Made by a program: the position numbers and the translations under genes
Shown: positions 51,286 through 59,832 of the stretch, piece by piece
Numbering within the stretch: position 1 is the stretch's first letter
Layout of the letters: the number at the start of each line of letters is the position of its first letter
NCBI GenBank assembly: GCA_017303875.1
Contig: JAFLBP010000008.1
Location: 1 to 64,000, forward strand
Length of the DNA: 64,000 bases
Source: Chitinophagales bacterium
GTDB lineage: Bacteria; Bacteroidota; Bacteroidia; Chitinophagales; Saprospiraceae
Direction of reading: 5' to 3'
The notes under the pieces: generated by a model
Told to the model about the DNA's origin: nothing
Databases searched by the model: none
What the model saw: only the letters and a program-made list of their open reading frames with translations

Positions 51286-52896
51286 ATGAAACTGATCACA
51301 GAAGCATCCGCAGAGAAGTTAAGAGGTGGCTTTTATACCCCTGAACCAATCGCAGAATTTATTTTGCGTTGGGGTATCAATGGTAGCAGTGATTTTGATA
51401 TACTTGAGCCAAGCTGTGGTGATGGTGTTTTTTTGGAACAACTCGCAAAAAATAATCTGAATTATAACTCTGTTACAGCAATTGAGCTTGATGAAGCCGA
51501 AGCTGCAAAGGCAGAAAAAATTGATCTAAAAAACAAACAAGTTATAAATACTGATTTTCATACATATTGCAATAATACTCATGCAAGATTCAATTTAGTT
51601 ATTGGGAATCCGCCTTATATTCGGTATCAATTTTTTGACAGGTTACAGCAGATAGAAGCGAGTGACATTTTTATTAAAGCGGGTTTAACCTACTCCAAGC
51701 TAACAAATGCCTGGGTTTCTTTTGTTGTGGGTTCTTCGTTGCTGCTTAAAGAAGATGGCGGGAAAATCGGATTTGTTCTACCCGCAGAAATTCTACAGGT
51801 TTCTTATGCTCAGCAACTTAGAAAATTCATCGCTCAATTTTACAATAAAATTAACATCGTTTCATTCAAAAAACTTGTATTTCCTGATATTCAGCAGGAA
51901 GTTATTCTTCTCTTGTGTGAGAAGAATAATACAGGTGACCACAAAATCGAACATCTTGAACTGCATGATGCAAGTGAATTAAAAAACCTCGATATTTCAA
52001 GGCTTAAAAGCCCCTATAAGAAGATTGATTTCAAAAGCAACAAATGGACTTTTTACTTTTTGGAGCAAGAGGAAATTGATTTTTTAGAGAATATTTCAAA
52101 AGACAGAAATATTTTTCCGCTTGGAAAATTTGCGAAGGTTGAAGTAGGAATTACAACGGGTTCAAACGAGTATTTTACGGTACCGCTGGAAACTGTTGAA
52201 GCATATAGTTTGCATGACTACGCAAAACCGATGGTTGGGAGAAGCGTACAGGTTAACAGCGTAATTTTTACACAAAACGATTGGGAAAAAAACAAAAACT
52301 CGTCAGCTAGAGCACATTTACTTACATTCCCTGATCGCAATAACTTAAAAGAAAAAAATGGCGCAGTACAGTATATAGAATATGGCGAAAGTTTAGGTAT
52401 ACACAAAGGTTATAAAACAGGCATACGGGATGATTGGTTTGTTGTTCCATCATTGAAAATTTCAGATGCATTGTTCATTCGAAGGAATAATCTATATCCA
52501 AAATTGATAATTAATCAAGCAAGGGCATATTCCACGGATACGATGCATCGTGTTTTTCTAAAATCAAGTACAAACTTAGAAGCATTTACTGCTAGTTACT
52601 ATAATTCGCTTTCGTTGGCTTTTACAGAAGTTTGTGGAAGAAGTCATGGTGGAGGGGTTTTAGAGCTTATGCCAAATGAGGCGGAGAGGGTTTTACTTCC
52701 TTATCATAAAGGAAATGAAGCCCTGCTTCCTGAAATAGACAAACTAATCCGTAGTAAAACGGATATCGAGGAAGTTTTAAAGATGACTAATCAGGTCATT
52801 TTAAAAGAGTCTTTTGGTTTAACTCAAAAAGAAATTAAACTTGCTCACACAATTTGGAAAAAACTTTCTGAACGAAGATTGAATCGTAGTAAATAA
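51286..52896 (+). CDS. N6-adenine DNA methyltransferase of the RM system (Eco57I-like)
   Basis: A 536-residue gamma-class amino-methyltransferase. Motif I is ILEPSCGDGVF (39-49) for S-adenosylmethionine, and motif IV is NPPY (108-111) in GNPPYIRYQFF, typical of N6-adenine enzymes. The C-terminal ~250 residues probably hold the target-recognition domain. It would protect host sites from the nuclease upstream. Only one methyltransferase is present; if the site is asymmetric, a second would be expected unless this enzyme modifies both strands. AT-rich like its neighbours. Confidence 0.9.
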   Translation: MKLITEASAEKLRGGFYTPEPIAEFILRWGINGSSDFDILEPSCGDGVFLEQLAKNNLNYNSVTAIELDEAEAAKAEKIDLKNKQVINTDFHTYCNNTHARFNLVIGNPPYIRYQFFDRLQQIEASDIFIKAGLTYSKLTNAWVSFVVGSSLLLKEDGGKIGFVLPAEILQVSYAQQLRKFIAQFYNKINIVSFKKLVFPDIQQEVILLLCEKNNTGDHKIEHLELHDASELKNLDISRLKSPYKKIDFKSNKWTFYFLEQEEIDFLENISKDRNIFPLGKFAKVEVGITTGSNEYFTVPLETVEAYSLHDYAKPMVGRSVQVNSVIFTQNDWEKNKNSSARAHLLTFPDRNNLKEKNGAVQYIEYGESLGIHKGYKTGIRDDWFVVPSLKISDALFIRRNNLYPKLIINQARAYSTDTMHRVFLKSSTNLEAFTASYYNSLSLAFTEVCGRSHGGGVLELMPNEAERVLLPYHKGNEALLPEIDKLIRSKTDIEEVLKMTNQVILKESFGLTQKEIKLAHTIWKKLSERRLNRSK

Positions 52897-52920
52897 AGGA
52901 TATGTATAGAATTCTATGCT

Positions 52921-55182
52921 TCACTCCTTAACCAACTGCTTCAACAAAGGACTTACTCGCGCAATGCGCTCCGCATGCCAGTCTGCTGCCTGACCGATAT
53001 TCCTGGCAGTTGCTTTCTCCGGTCCAGCCTTCACTAATTCCAGCAATTTTTGTCGCTCCGGGCCACCAAAACGACTGAATACCCGCCGCAACAAGGGCAG
53101 GCTCTCTTTGAAATCTGCGGCCTGCAACTGTCCCACCCACTCATACACCACTTGCCAGAGCATCTGGTAATGCAAGAGTAAAATGCCGCTGCCGCTGAGG
53201 AAACCGTCGAGCCAGTTGGCCGCTTCCAGCGGGGTGTAGCCCGCCGACCAGCGATAACCCATTTGCAGGGCGATTTCTTCGGCGGGAATTTGTTTTTTAT
53301 CAAAGAGCAAGCGCAGGGCCAGACCGGCCAGCAAGGGCGCCGAGCCGGGTTGTTCGTAAAGCTGGTAAAGCGCCTGTTGCCAGTCTTGTTCGTATTGCGC
53401 ATTTTCAATCAGCCCCAGGGCTTTGTTGAAGGCAAAAATGACTTTCCGGAGTTGCTCCGCCTGTTCTTCGTCGAGGTGTACGCAGGCTGAAGGCAACAGC
53501 AGACAGGTGCGCGGCACTAATTCCTCCAGAATTTGCTGCAAACTATCCACGTCTAAGCGCCGGGCGGCGCCATAACGCAGGGTTTCCACCAAGGGCAGTA
53601 CGGCGGCGGCCATCGACCATACGTCGGTTGCCAGGGCAGCGCTTTCGCGCAGGCGCGCGAGCAGGGCCGGCACTGCGGCCGGCAGATCGGCGCGCAGGCT
53701 CTGGCCCAGCAGCCCGACCAGTTCAGGAAGTTGCGCCAGCTCCTGACCGCGTGCCAGGCTTGCCGTAAGTGCCGCTTCGTAAACGGTGTTGCCCCATTTT
53801 CCGGCTTCAATGAGGTTTAATTCATAATCGGGCAGCCAGCGCAGGCTCCAGTTTTCATGAAAACTGCCTTGTTTGCCCTCACCGCGCTCTAAAGCCTGTG
53901 CCCAGGGAATACCCAGCAGGAGGATGCGGTGAAACAAGACGCTTTTGCGCAAATGGGCATCCTGACGCAAATCAAGCGCAATGTGCTGCGCGCCGGGCTT
54001 GAGTTCGAGGCGGCATTGGCGCACCGCAGCTTCAAAATCTGCTTTTAACGGCGGCGCAGGTAAATGCGCCGGAATACTGCCGAGTACATCACCGATAACC
54101 AGCTGTTCGTCAATGAGTTGCAATTGCAACTCGCTGCCGCCGCAAAGTACGCTGACCGCTGCTTCGCGCAGTTCTTCAATGCCCGGAAGGGCCAAGTGGC
54201 GCAGGGCAGCGAGTTGTTCGGCCAATCGGGTGGCCTCAATGATATGTGCCGATGATATTTCCAGGTCTTTTTCCCGCAATAGTCGGGCGGCATGGCTGAG
54301 CCAGCGCGCAGTCGCTTCGGCACTGTCTCCTTTGCGCAGCAGGCAGTCGAACAGCACCCGATACCAGGCCGGGGCCAATACGCCGGCGCCGTATCCTTTT
54401 TGTTTGGCGAGGCGCTCAAACGACCAGGGGATCCAGACGGCCTCGGTTTTTACCTTTTTTAGCCCTTTCAGCACAGCGGCATCGGCGCTCGCCTTGATGC
54501 GCGGCGTGGCTTCTAATGCAGGCGTATGCCAGGCGCCGCAAACCACGGCAATTTTTCCAAAACCCTCTTTTTCTGCCGCGCGGATACACTGGCGCATATA
54601 CGCTTCGCGGCGCAGGGTTTCGGCGCTCTCGGCGATGCTTTTGCTTTCCCGAAGGGCCTGCATTAATTCCAGTACGACGCCAAAACTGCCGCCCGAACCA
54701 TGCAAAGCGCCCGGCCCTTCGATGGCGGCTTCCCACCAGCGCTCGGGGTCGGCATAACCAGCCAAAGCTGCAATGGTGGAAAAAGGATCCTGCATTTCCG
54801 GCACTTCGCCACTTGCATTTTCTTCAAACAATTCCGGTGCTTCGGGCATTTGCTCGCTGAGCACAAAATTGAAACTCATCGGCAAATCCATGAAGCGAAG
54901 CGGAATTTTCTGCTGTAATGCAAATTGAATGGCTTGCCATTCAGGAGAAAATTCGGCAAAAGGAAAAAAGCTGGCCTGTGAAAAATTCTTTGGATTGTAT
55001 ACCAACATCGCTACCGGCGGCACAAAACCGGGGTCGGCCGCTACCGACAACAATGCCTCCGCATCGCTTGGGCCTTCTATCAGAATCAGGTCGGGCGGAT
55101 CAAGTTGCAAGACTTGCAACAGGCTTTTGGCCGAGCCAGGCCCGTGGTGCCGGATGCCGTATAATTGAAGTGTTGCAGGCAT
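52921..55182 (-). CDS. DUF5682 family protein
   Basis: A 753-residue, mostly helical cytosolic protein. The N-terminus LYGIRHHGPGSAKSLLQVLQ with DLILIEGPSDAEAL, LVYNPKNFSQASFFPFAEFS and VVCGAWHTPAL are the recognisable DUF5682 features; the last resembles TraB/ChaN-type folds. The rest has no known domain. In many genomes DUF5682 genes sit beside MoxR-type AAA+ and VWA genes; neither is here. The function is unknown. ATG 55182 is chosen over 55209 because MPATLQLYGIRHHG is the conserved start. It is preceded by prsW and a hydrolase gene in the same direction. Confidence 0.82.
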   Translation of the reverse strand: MPATLQLYGIRHHGPGSAKSLLQVLQLDPPDLILIEGPSDAEALLSVAADPGFVPPVAMLVYNPKNFSQASFFPFAEFSPEWQAIQFALQQKIPLRFMDLPMSFNFVLSEQMPEAPELFEENASGEVPEMQDPFSTIAALAGYADPERWWEAAIEGPGALHGSGGSFGVVLELMQALRESKSIAESAETLRREAYMRQCIRAAEKEGFGKIAVVCGAWHTPALEATPRIKASADAAVLKGLKKVKTEAVWIPWSFERLAKQKGYGAGVLAPAWYRVLFDCLLRKGDSAEATARWLSHAARLLREKDLEISSAHIIEATRLAEQLAALRHLALPGIEELREAAVSVLCGGSELQLQLIDEQLVIGDVLGSIPAHLPAPPLKADFEAAVRQCRLELKPGAQHIALDLRQDAHLRKSVLFHRILLLGIPWAQALERGEGKQGSFHENWSLRWLPDYELNLIEAGKWGNTVYEAALTASLARGQELAQLPELVGLLGQSLRADLPAAVPALLARLRESAALATDVWSMAAAVLPLVETLRYGAARRLDVDSLQQILEELVPRTCLLLPSACVHLDEEQAEQLRKVIFAFNKALGLIENAQYEQDWQQALYQLYEQPGSAPLLAGLALRLLFDKKQIPAEEIALQMGYRWSAGYTPLEAANWLDGFLSGSGILLLHYQMLWQVVYEWVGQLQAADFKESLPLLRRVFSRFGGPERQKLLELVKAGPEKATARNIGQAADWHAERIARVSPLLKQLVKE

Positions 55183-55183
55183 T

Positions 55184-55864
55184 TTATTTCCGGAAAGGCG
55201 AATGATCAAGATGGTCGTTAATCATCAATCGGGCGTAATACAAACCCAGGTAAACACTGAGTGCCCCGAGCACCGTCAGCCAGGCCGACATTTCCTGAAT
55301 AATCAGAAAATCATAAATCCCATGCAGTACAAAAGGAATCAAAAAACCTTTGGCCATTAAAGCAAAACGGCTGCCCACCCGGAAACGGGCCTTACCGATA
55401 TAATAACCCATAACGATGCTGAAGACCAAATGCGCCGGCACGGCAGTAAGGGAGCGCACCAACACAGTTTCCAGTCCGAAGCGGTCGGCATAAGCGAGGT
55501 TTTCCACCGTCGCAAATCCCATGCCCACCATCACGGCGTATACGATACCGTCCATGGGTTCATTAAAAAAGCGGTAGGGAAATGCCCCGAGCAATAATGC
55601 CCCGAATTTGAACAGTTCTTCATTGGCGGCCACCACGCCGAAAGCCAGCAGCAGGGTAGTGGCAAAATTTTTATGCTGCGGATAAAACACTTCTATAAAC
55701 CAACGCTCAATATTGATGGCCGGCAAGGTTGCCAGCGCGCCGAGCAAAAGGCAAAGCAACAATGGCCACAAGCCCTCCCGTTCGTAACGGTCGACCCGAA
55801 AGATCAGCCAGCAGAGTAGCAGGCCCGGCACGACGGCGGCGATATTGGTGAGCATCTGTTGCAT
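55184..55864 (-). CDS. PrsW family intramembrane metalloprotease
   Basis: A 226-residue membrane protein with about seven segments. The PrsW features NEELFKFGALL (EE zinc or catalytic pair), GMGFATVENLAYA (glutamate) and AHLVFSIVMGYYIG (His) are all present. The family includes B. subtilis PrsW, which cleaves an anti-sigma factor; here the substrate is unknown. Its ATG overlaps the TAA of the upstream hydrolase by one base (TAATG), so the two are translationally coupled. Confidence 0.85.
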   Translation of the reverse strand: MQQMLTNIAAVVPGLLLCWLIFRVDRYEREGLWPLLLCLLLGALATLPAINIERWFIEVFYPQHKNFATTLLLAFGVVAANEELFKFGALLLGAFPYRFFNEPMDGIVYAVMVGMGFATVENLAYADRFGLETVLVRSLTAVPAHLVFSIVMGYYIGKARFRVGSRFALMAKGFLIPFVLHGIYDFLIIQEMSAWLTVLGALSVYLGLYYARLMINDHLDHSPFRK

Positions 55865-56676
55865 TATGGCGCCTGAAAAAGTATACAATCGGCCACAAAA
55901 CCGGCCAATGCGGCGGCGCTTTGCGTGGTGTTTTCATACATGCCCATGTGGCCGACTTCCGGCCAGACTTTCACTTCCACCCGGGCAGCTTTGAGGGCGC
56001 TGCGCAGGCCGTCTTCGAGGGGAATGAGGTTGTCCTGACTGCCCAGCAGCATTTGCAAGGGCATTTGCAGGTTTTCCAGAACGGCGTGTCGGTCGGGGCG
56101 TTGTATCATGGCCTTCAGGGCATCTGTGATGCCTTCGGCGCTTTGCCGGCGGCCGTTGGCGATCAGGCCCTCTAAGATGTCGGGATAAGTGTTTGCAAAT
56201 GCGGGGGCAAACAGGTTGGGAAATAACTGCGCCACATAAAGGTCTTTTTTACCTTGTTGCAGCAATTCAATGGCGCGTCGGCGCCCTTCGATGCGTTCTG
56301 CACTGTCGGGATAGGGATGCGAATGAAACAGCGACAAACCAGCGAGCAAATGCGGATGCCGCTCGGCAAGCGCCAGTCCGACATACCCGCCCAGCGAATG
56401 ACCGCAACAGGCTACGGGTGGCAGGCTGAGGGTTTCGAGGAGTTCGGCGATGGCGTCGGCCCAGGCTTCGAGCGTTGCTTCGACGGAGCGTTCGGAAGCG
56501 CCGAAACCGGGGAGGTCTGCCACAAGGACGTATTGTTCTTCGAGCAGCGGGATGAGGGTTGCCCACACGGAGCTGTCTTCACAAAAGCCGTGCAGCAGCA
56601 GCAGGGGCGGGTTGCGCGGCGTGCCGTAAGCCTGGAATGCGAGGGTTTGCCCGGCGCGGGTGCGGATGGTTTGCAT
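55864..56676 (-). CDS. Alpha/beta hydrolase
   Basis: A 270-residue alpha/beta hydrolase with HGFCEDSSVW (oxyanion region), nucleophile Ser94 in CGHSLGGYVG, the acid in LLGSQDNLIP, and His in PEVGHMGMYEN. No signal peptide. The substrate is not predictable; esterases and carbon-carbon hydrolases share this pattern. It starts 14 bases after folA and is coupled to prsW. Confidence 0.87.
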   Translation of the reverse strand: MQTIRTRAGQTLAFQAYGTPRNPPLLLLHGFCEDSSVWATLIPLLEEQYVLVADLPGFGASERSVEATLEAWADAIAELLETLSLPPVACCGHSLGGYVGLALAERHPHLLAGLSLFHSHPYPDSAERIEGRRRAIELLQQGKKDLYVAQLFPNLFAPAFANTYPDILEGLIANGRRQSAEGITDALKAMIQRPDRHAVLENLQMPLQMLLGSQDNLIPLEDGLRSALKAARVEVKVWPEVGHMGMYENTTQSAAALAGFVADCILFQAP

Positions 56677-56690
56677 AGTCTTAGTGCGGT

Positions 56691-57206
56691 TCAGGGCGCG
56701 TCTTGCGCTTCGTCATTTGTTTTTTCAAGGATCCGGAAAGTAAACGCGTATTCGTTTTTTTCATCGGGCAAATGCGCTTCGCGGAAGGTTTCCTGCCATT
56801 CGGCAAAATCAATTTCCGGAAAAAATACATCGCCCTCCGTATCCAGTTCCACCTCGGTAAGGTAGAGTTTATCCCACAATTCCTGGCTCTCGCGGTAAAT
56901 CATTCCGCCGCCGATGATAAAAGCCTCCGTCTCCCCATTGTCGAACGCAATGCCAAGCGCTTCCTCCAGGTCGCGGGCAATCACCACGCCTTCGGCTACA
57001 AAAAACGGATCGCGGGTGATCACGATATTCGTGCGTTTGGGCAATGGGCGGCCGATACTCCGAAAGCTGTTCCGGCCCATAATCACATGGTGGTTCAGCG
57101 TGCAACGCTTGAACCAGGCCAGGTCGGCCGGCAAATACCAGGGAATCTGATTGTCTTTGCCGATAACATTGTTTTTGGCGACGGCGACGATGGCGGATAC
57201 AAGCAT
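56691..57206 (-). CDS. folA: Dihydrofolate reductase
   Basis: A 171-residue enzyme reducing dihydrofolate with NADPH. MLVSAIVAVAKNNVIGKDNQ, IPWYLPADLAWFKRCT (with the active-site Asp), HHVIMGRNSFRSIGRPLPKR, NIVITRD and FIIGGGMIYRE are characteristic. The open frame extends to 57272, but its first 22 codons come from heptamer repeats, so ATG 57206 is the start. It lies in a purine/pyrimidine salvage neighbourhood. Confidence 0.95.
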   Translation of the reverse strand: MLVSAIVAVAKNNVIGKDNQIPWYLPADLAWFKRCTLNHHVIMGRNSFRSIGRPLPKRTNIVITRDPFFVAEGVVIARDLEEALGIAFDNGETEAFIIGGGMIYRESQELWDKLYLTEVELDTEGDVFFPEIDFAEWQETFREAHLPDEKNEYAFTFRILEKTNDEAQDAP

Positions 57207-57217
57207 TATTTTGTAAC

Positions 57218-57252
57218 GATGAACGATGAGTGATGAACGATGAGTGATGAGT
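57218..57252. repeat. Heptanucleotide tandem array (GATGARY)
   Basis: Five contiguous 7-mers: GATGAAC, GATGAGT, GATGAAC, GATGAGT, GATGAGT. They lie between the folA start and the stop of the purine phosphorylase gene and share units with the array at 10246. Confidence 0.85.
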
Positions 57253-57258
57253 GGGGGC

Positions 57259-58074
57259 TTATACTTTTTCAAGGATTGCGGCTACCAATCGGCGGAGTTT
57301 TGGCTCGGCTTCCCTGGCAACGGCGATGACGTCTTCCAGACTGGTTTCTTTAATGGCCGAAGGCGGGTAAGACACATTGGCCACCATCGATAGCATGGCC
57401 ACCGGCAGTTCCATGTGTTTGGCCACCAGGGCTTCGGGTACGGAGGACATGCCGGTGCAATCGGAGCCTAAGCGGTGCAGCATTTCATATTCCGCCGGGG
57501 TTTCCAGGTTGGGGCCTTGCAGTACGCTGTATACGCCTTCAAAAGCACGGATGCCCATTGCTTTGGCAGCATCCAAGGCAATGCGGCGCATGTTTTTGTC
57601 GTAGGTATGCAGCATGTCCGGAAAACGCGGACCGAGGCGCTCGTCGTTGGGGCCGCGCAAAGGGTGTTCGGGTAGCAGGTTGATATGGTCGCGCACCACC
57701 ACAATATCGCCACCCTGCAAATGCGGGTTTACGCCGCCGGAGGCGTTGGTGATGATGAGCCGTTCGATACCGAGGTAACGCATGACGCGCACCGGAAAGG
57801 TGATCTGCTGCATCGTCCAGCCTTCATAGTAGTGAAAGCGGCCGGCCATGACCACTAAGGGATGCTTGCCCAGAAGGCCGAAGACCAATTTACCCTTGTG
57901 GCTTTCCACAGTACTGCGGGCAAAATGCGGAATTTCGGTATACGGGATTTCCGCGAGCACCTGCAGGTCGTCGGTGAAATTCCCCAATCCGGTGCCGAGA
58001 ATAACGCCGCTGCGCGGCTGAAAGTCGGTTTGGCTGCGGATATATGCGACGGCTTCTTGTATTTGTTCGTACAT
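57259..58074 (-). CDS. Purine nucleoside phosphorylase
   Basis: A 271-residue class I (trimeric-type) phosphorylase that splits inosine and guanosine with phosphate. GVILGTGLGNFTDDL, ESHKGKLVFG, FHYYEGW, NASGGVNPHLQGGDIVVV, LQGPNLETPAEYE, and GMSSVPEALVAKHM are typical. ATG 58074 is used because upstream in-frame residues come from palindromic repeats. It lies downstream of upp and the repeat cluster. Confidence 0.94.
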   Translation of the reverse strand: MYEQIQEAVAYIRSQTDFQPRSGVILGTGLGNFTDDLQVLAEIPYTEIPHFARSTVESHKGKLVFGLLGKHPLVVMAGRFHYYEGWTMQQITFPVRVMRYLGIERLIITNASGGVNPHLQGGDIVVVRDHINLLPEHPLRGPNDERLGPRFPDMLHTYDKNMRRIALDAAKAMGIRAFEGVYSVLQGPNLETPAEYEMLHRLGSDCTGMSSVPEALVAKHMELPVAMLSMVANVSYPPSAIKETSLEDVIAVAREAEPKLRRLVAAILEKV

Positions 58075-58080
58075 AACGTA

Positions 58081-58228
58081 TTGCGAAGCTTCGCTTCGCA
58101 AATTTGTACGGCGAAACTTTGTTTCGCCGATGATGAGGAGTAATGGTAGCTGTACTGTACGAAGCAAAGCTTCGCTGTACTGATACGAAGCAAAGCTTCG
58201 CTGTACGGCTGCGAAGCGGAGCTTCGCA
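58081..58228. repeat. Palindromic repeat cluster B (7+3+7 hairpins)
   Basis: It contains TTGCGAAGC-TTC-GCTTCGCAA (58081-58101), CGGCGAAAC-TTT-GTTTCGCCG (58109-58129), two copies of CGAAGC-AAA-GCTTCG (58160-58174 and about 58186-58200), and TGCGAAGC-GGA-GCTTCGCA (58210-58227). The same family is at 18952-19111. It fills the whole upp to phosphorylase gap. Confidence 0.85.
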
Positions 58229-58873
58229 CTACAGTTTGCCGCCGAACGCGAGGTCGCCGGCATCGCCGAGGCCAGGTACGATGTAGGATTTTGCGGTCAG
58301 TTCTTCATCCAGGGCGCCGACCCATACTTTGGCCCGCGGACTGTGTCGGCGGATGGCCTCTACACCAGCAGAAGCGCCGATAATACCGGCTATATGAATT
58401 TGAGCCGGTGTGCCAAAGCGCAGCAAATGATCCAGCGCCAGCTTTACGGAGCTGCCGGTGGCGAGCATCGGATCGCAGAGAATCAGCACGGCGCCTTCCA
58501 GATCGGGCGCTGCCACATAATCCAGCTGAACATCAAGGGTGCCGTCCTTGTGTTCGCGTCGGTAAGCCGCCACAAAAGCATTGTCGGCATCGTCAAAATA
58601 ATTCAGCATACCCTGATGAAAAGGCAGGCCGGCGCGCAGAATTGTAGCCAGTACAATCCGTTGCGCGGGCAGGGGAATGGCGGCACTGCCCAGTGGCGTC
58701 TCTACGGTCTGCGTTACGTAAGGCAGGGCTTTGGAAATTTCGTAGGCTAAGATTTCCCCGATGCGCTCCATGTTCCGGCGGAAGCGCAGACGGTCTTGCT
58801 GCTTGTTTACATCGCGCAGTTCGGCGAGGAAGGCATTGGCAATGGTCGGATGGTCGCTAAGGTTGAAAAGCAT
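58229..58873 (-). CDS. upp: Uracil phosphoribosyltransferase
   Basis: A 214-residue salvage enzyme that makes UMP from uracil and PRPP. The PRPP loop is VLILCDPMLATGSS and the uracil-binding end is IVPGLGDAGDLAFGGKL. Its C-terminal codons abut the palindromic repeats. It starts 29 bases after queG ends and is probably cotranscribed with queG upstream and the purine phosphorylase downstream. Confidence 0.95.
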   Translation of the reverse strand: MLFNLSDHPTIANAFLAELRDVNKQQDRLRFRRNMERIGEILAYEISKALPYVTQTVETPLGSAAIPLPAQRIVLATILRAGLPFHQGMLNYFDDADNAFVAAYRREHKDGTLDVQLDYVAAPDLEGAVLILCDPMLATGSSVKLALDHLLRFGTPAQIHIAGIIGASAGVEAIRRHSPRAKVWVGALDEELTAKSYIVPGLGDAGDLAFGGKL

Positions 58874-58902
58874 AATCTGTAGGCAGTTGATAGGAGGCAG
58901 GG

Positions 58903-59829
58903 CTATTGTAAGAAATCAATGTTTCTTTTCAATCCTGCAAATTTCGTTCGTTTTACCGCAGATTTTTTAAACACACGTTGAAAAACTTCTTCGGTAATTT
59001 CCATCCATTCGTGCCGCCGGAGTTGTAAAAGATCCGGGTGCGGCTCAAAAGCCGGTTCCTGGTGTTTTTGTGCAAAACGATTCCAGGGACAAACTTCCTG
59101 ACATACGTCGCAACCAAACATCCAGTTGTCCATTTTACCTTTAAATTCCGTCGGCAGGGCATCTTTTAATTCGATGGTAAGATAGGAAATACATTTGCTT
59201 GCATCCAAAAAATATCCTTGCGGACTAATGGCCTCGGTCGGACAAGCCTCAATGCAACGTCGGCAAGTGCCGCAATGATCGCGGATGGGGTCGTCATAAA
59301 TTAAGGGCAGGTCGCAAATAATTTCCGCCAGAAAAAACCAGGAGCCGCGACGCGGATTAATCGTCAGGGTGTTTTTTCCATTCCAGCCCAAACCGGCCCG
59401 ACGTGCCCATTCGCGCTCCATCACAGGTGCACTGTCAACGAAACAACGGCCGTCGACGGCGCCGATTTCAGTGCGTATAAATTCCAGCAAAGCTTGCAGG
59501 CGCTCCTTGATGACGAGGTGATAATCCTGCCCGTAGGCGTACTGACTGATTTTCGGAGCTTCCGGATCTTCCTGTTTTTGAGGGTTGTGGTAGGTATAGG
59601 TCAGGCAAATGAGCGATTTGGCGCCCGGCACCAGCAGGCGGGGATCTACCCGCATATCGAAGTTGCGGGCCATGTATTCCATTTTTCCGTGCGCCTGTTG
59701 ATGCAGCCAGGCCTCTAATTTCCGCGCTTCGTCGTCGAGGCGTTCGGCGCGGGCAAAGCCGGTAAATTCAAAACCCAGGCGCTGCGCTTCGCGTCGGATG
59801 AGGTCGGTATGGCGTTCCTGGCTCGACAT
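58903..59829 (-). CDS. queG: Epoxyqueuosine reductase
   Basis: A 308-residue enzyme that performs the last step of queuosine synthesis in tRNA using cobalamin and two [4Fe-4S] clusters. Cysteines are at 186, 189, 192, 196 (CGTCRRCIEAC), 213, 240, 243 and 247 (CDVCQEVC), the eight required. FVDSAPVMEREWARRAGLGW is the conserved cobalamin-side motif. It starts 3 bases after the amidohydrolase gene ends. Confidence 0.95.
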   Translation of the reverse strand: MSSQERHTDLIRREAQRLGFEFTGFARAERLDDEARKLEAWLHQQAHGKMEYMARNFDMRVDPRLLVPGAKSLICLTYTYHNPQKQEDPEAPKISQYAYGQDYHLVIKERLQALLEFIRTEIGAVDGRCFVDSAPVMEREWARRAGLGWNGKNTLTINPRRGSWFFLAEIICDLPLIYDDPIRDHCGTCRRCIEACPTEAISPQGYFLDASKCISYLTIELKDALPTEFKGKMDNWMFGCDVCQEVCPWNRFAQKHQEPAFEPHPDLLQLRRHEWMEITEEVFQRVFKKSAVKRTKFAGLKRNIDFLQ

Positions 59830-59832
59830 GGG

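Noticed and set aside
49355..52920. Restriction island considered as an integrative element with attachment sites
   Set aside because: No integrase, tRNA or clear direct repeats flank it; only base composition supports transfer.
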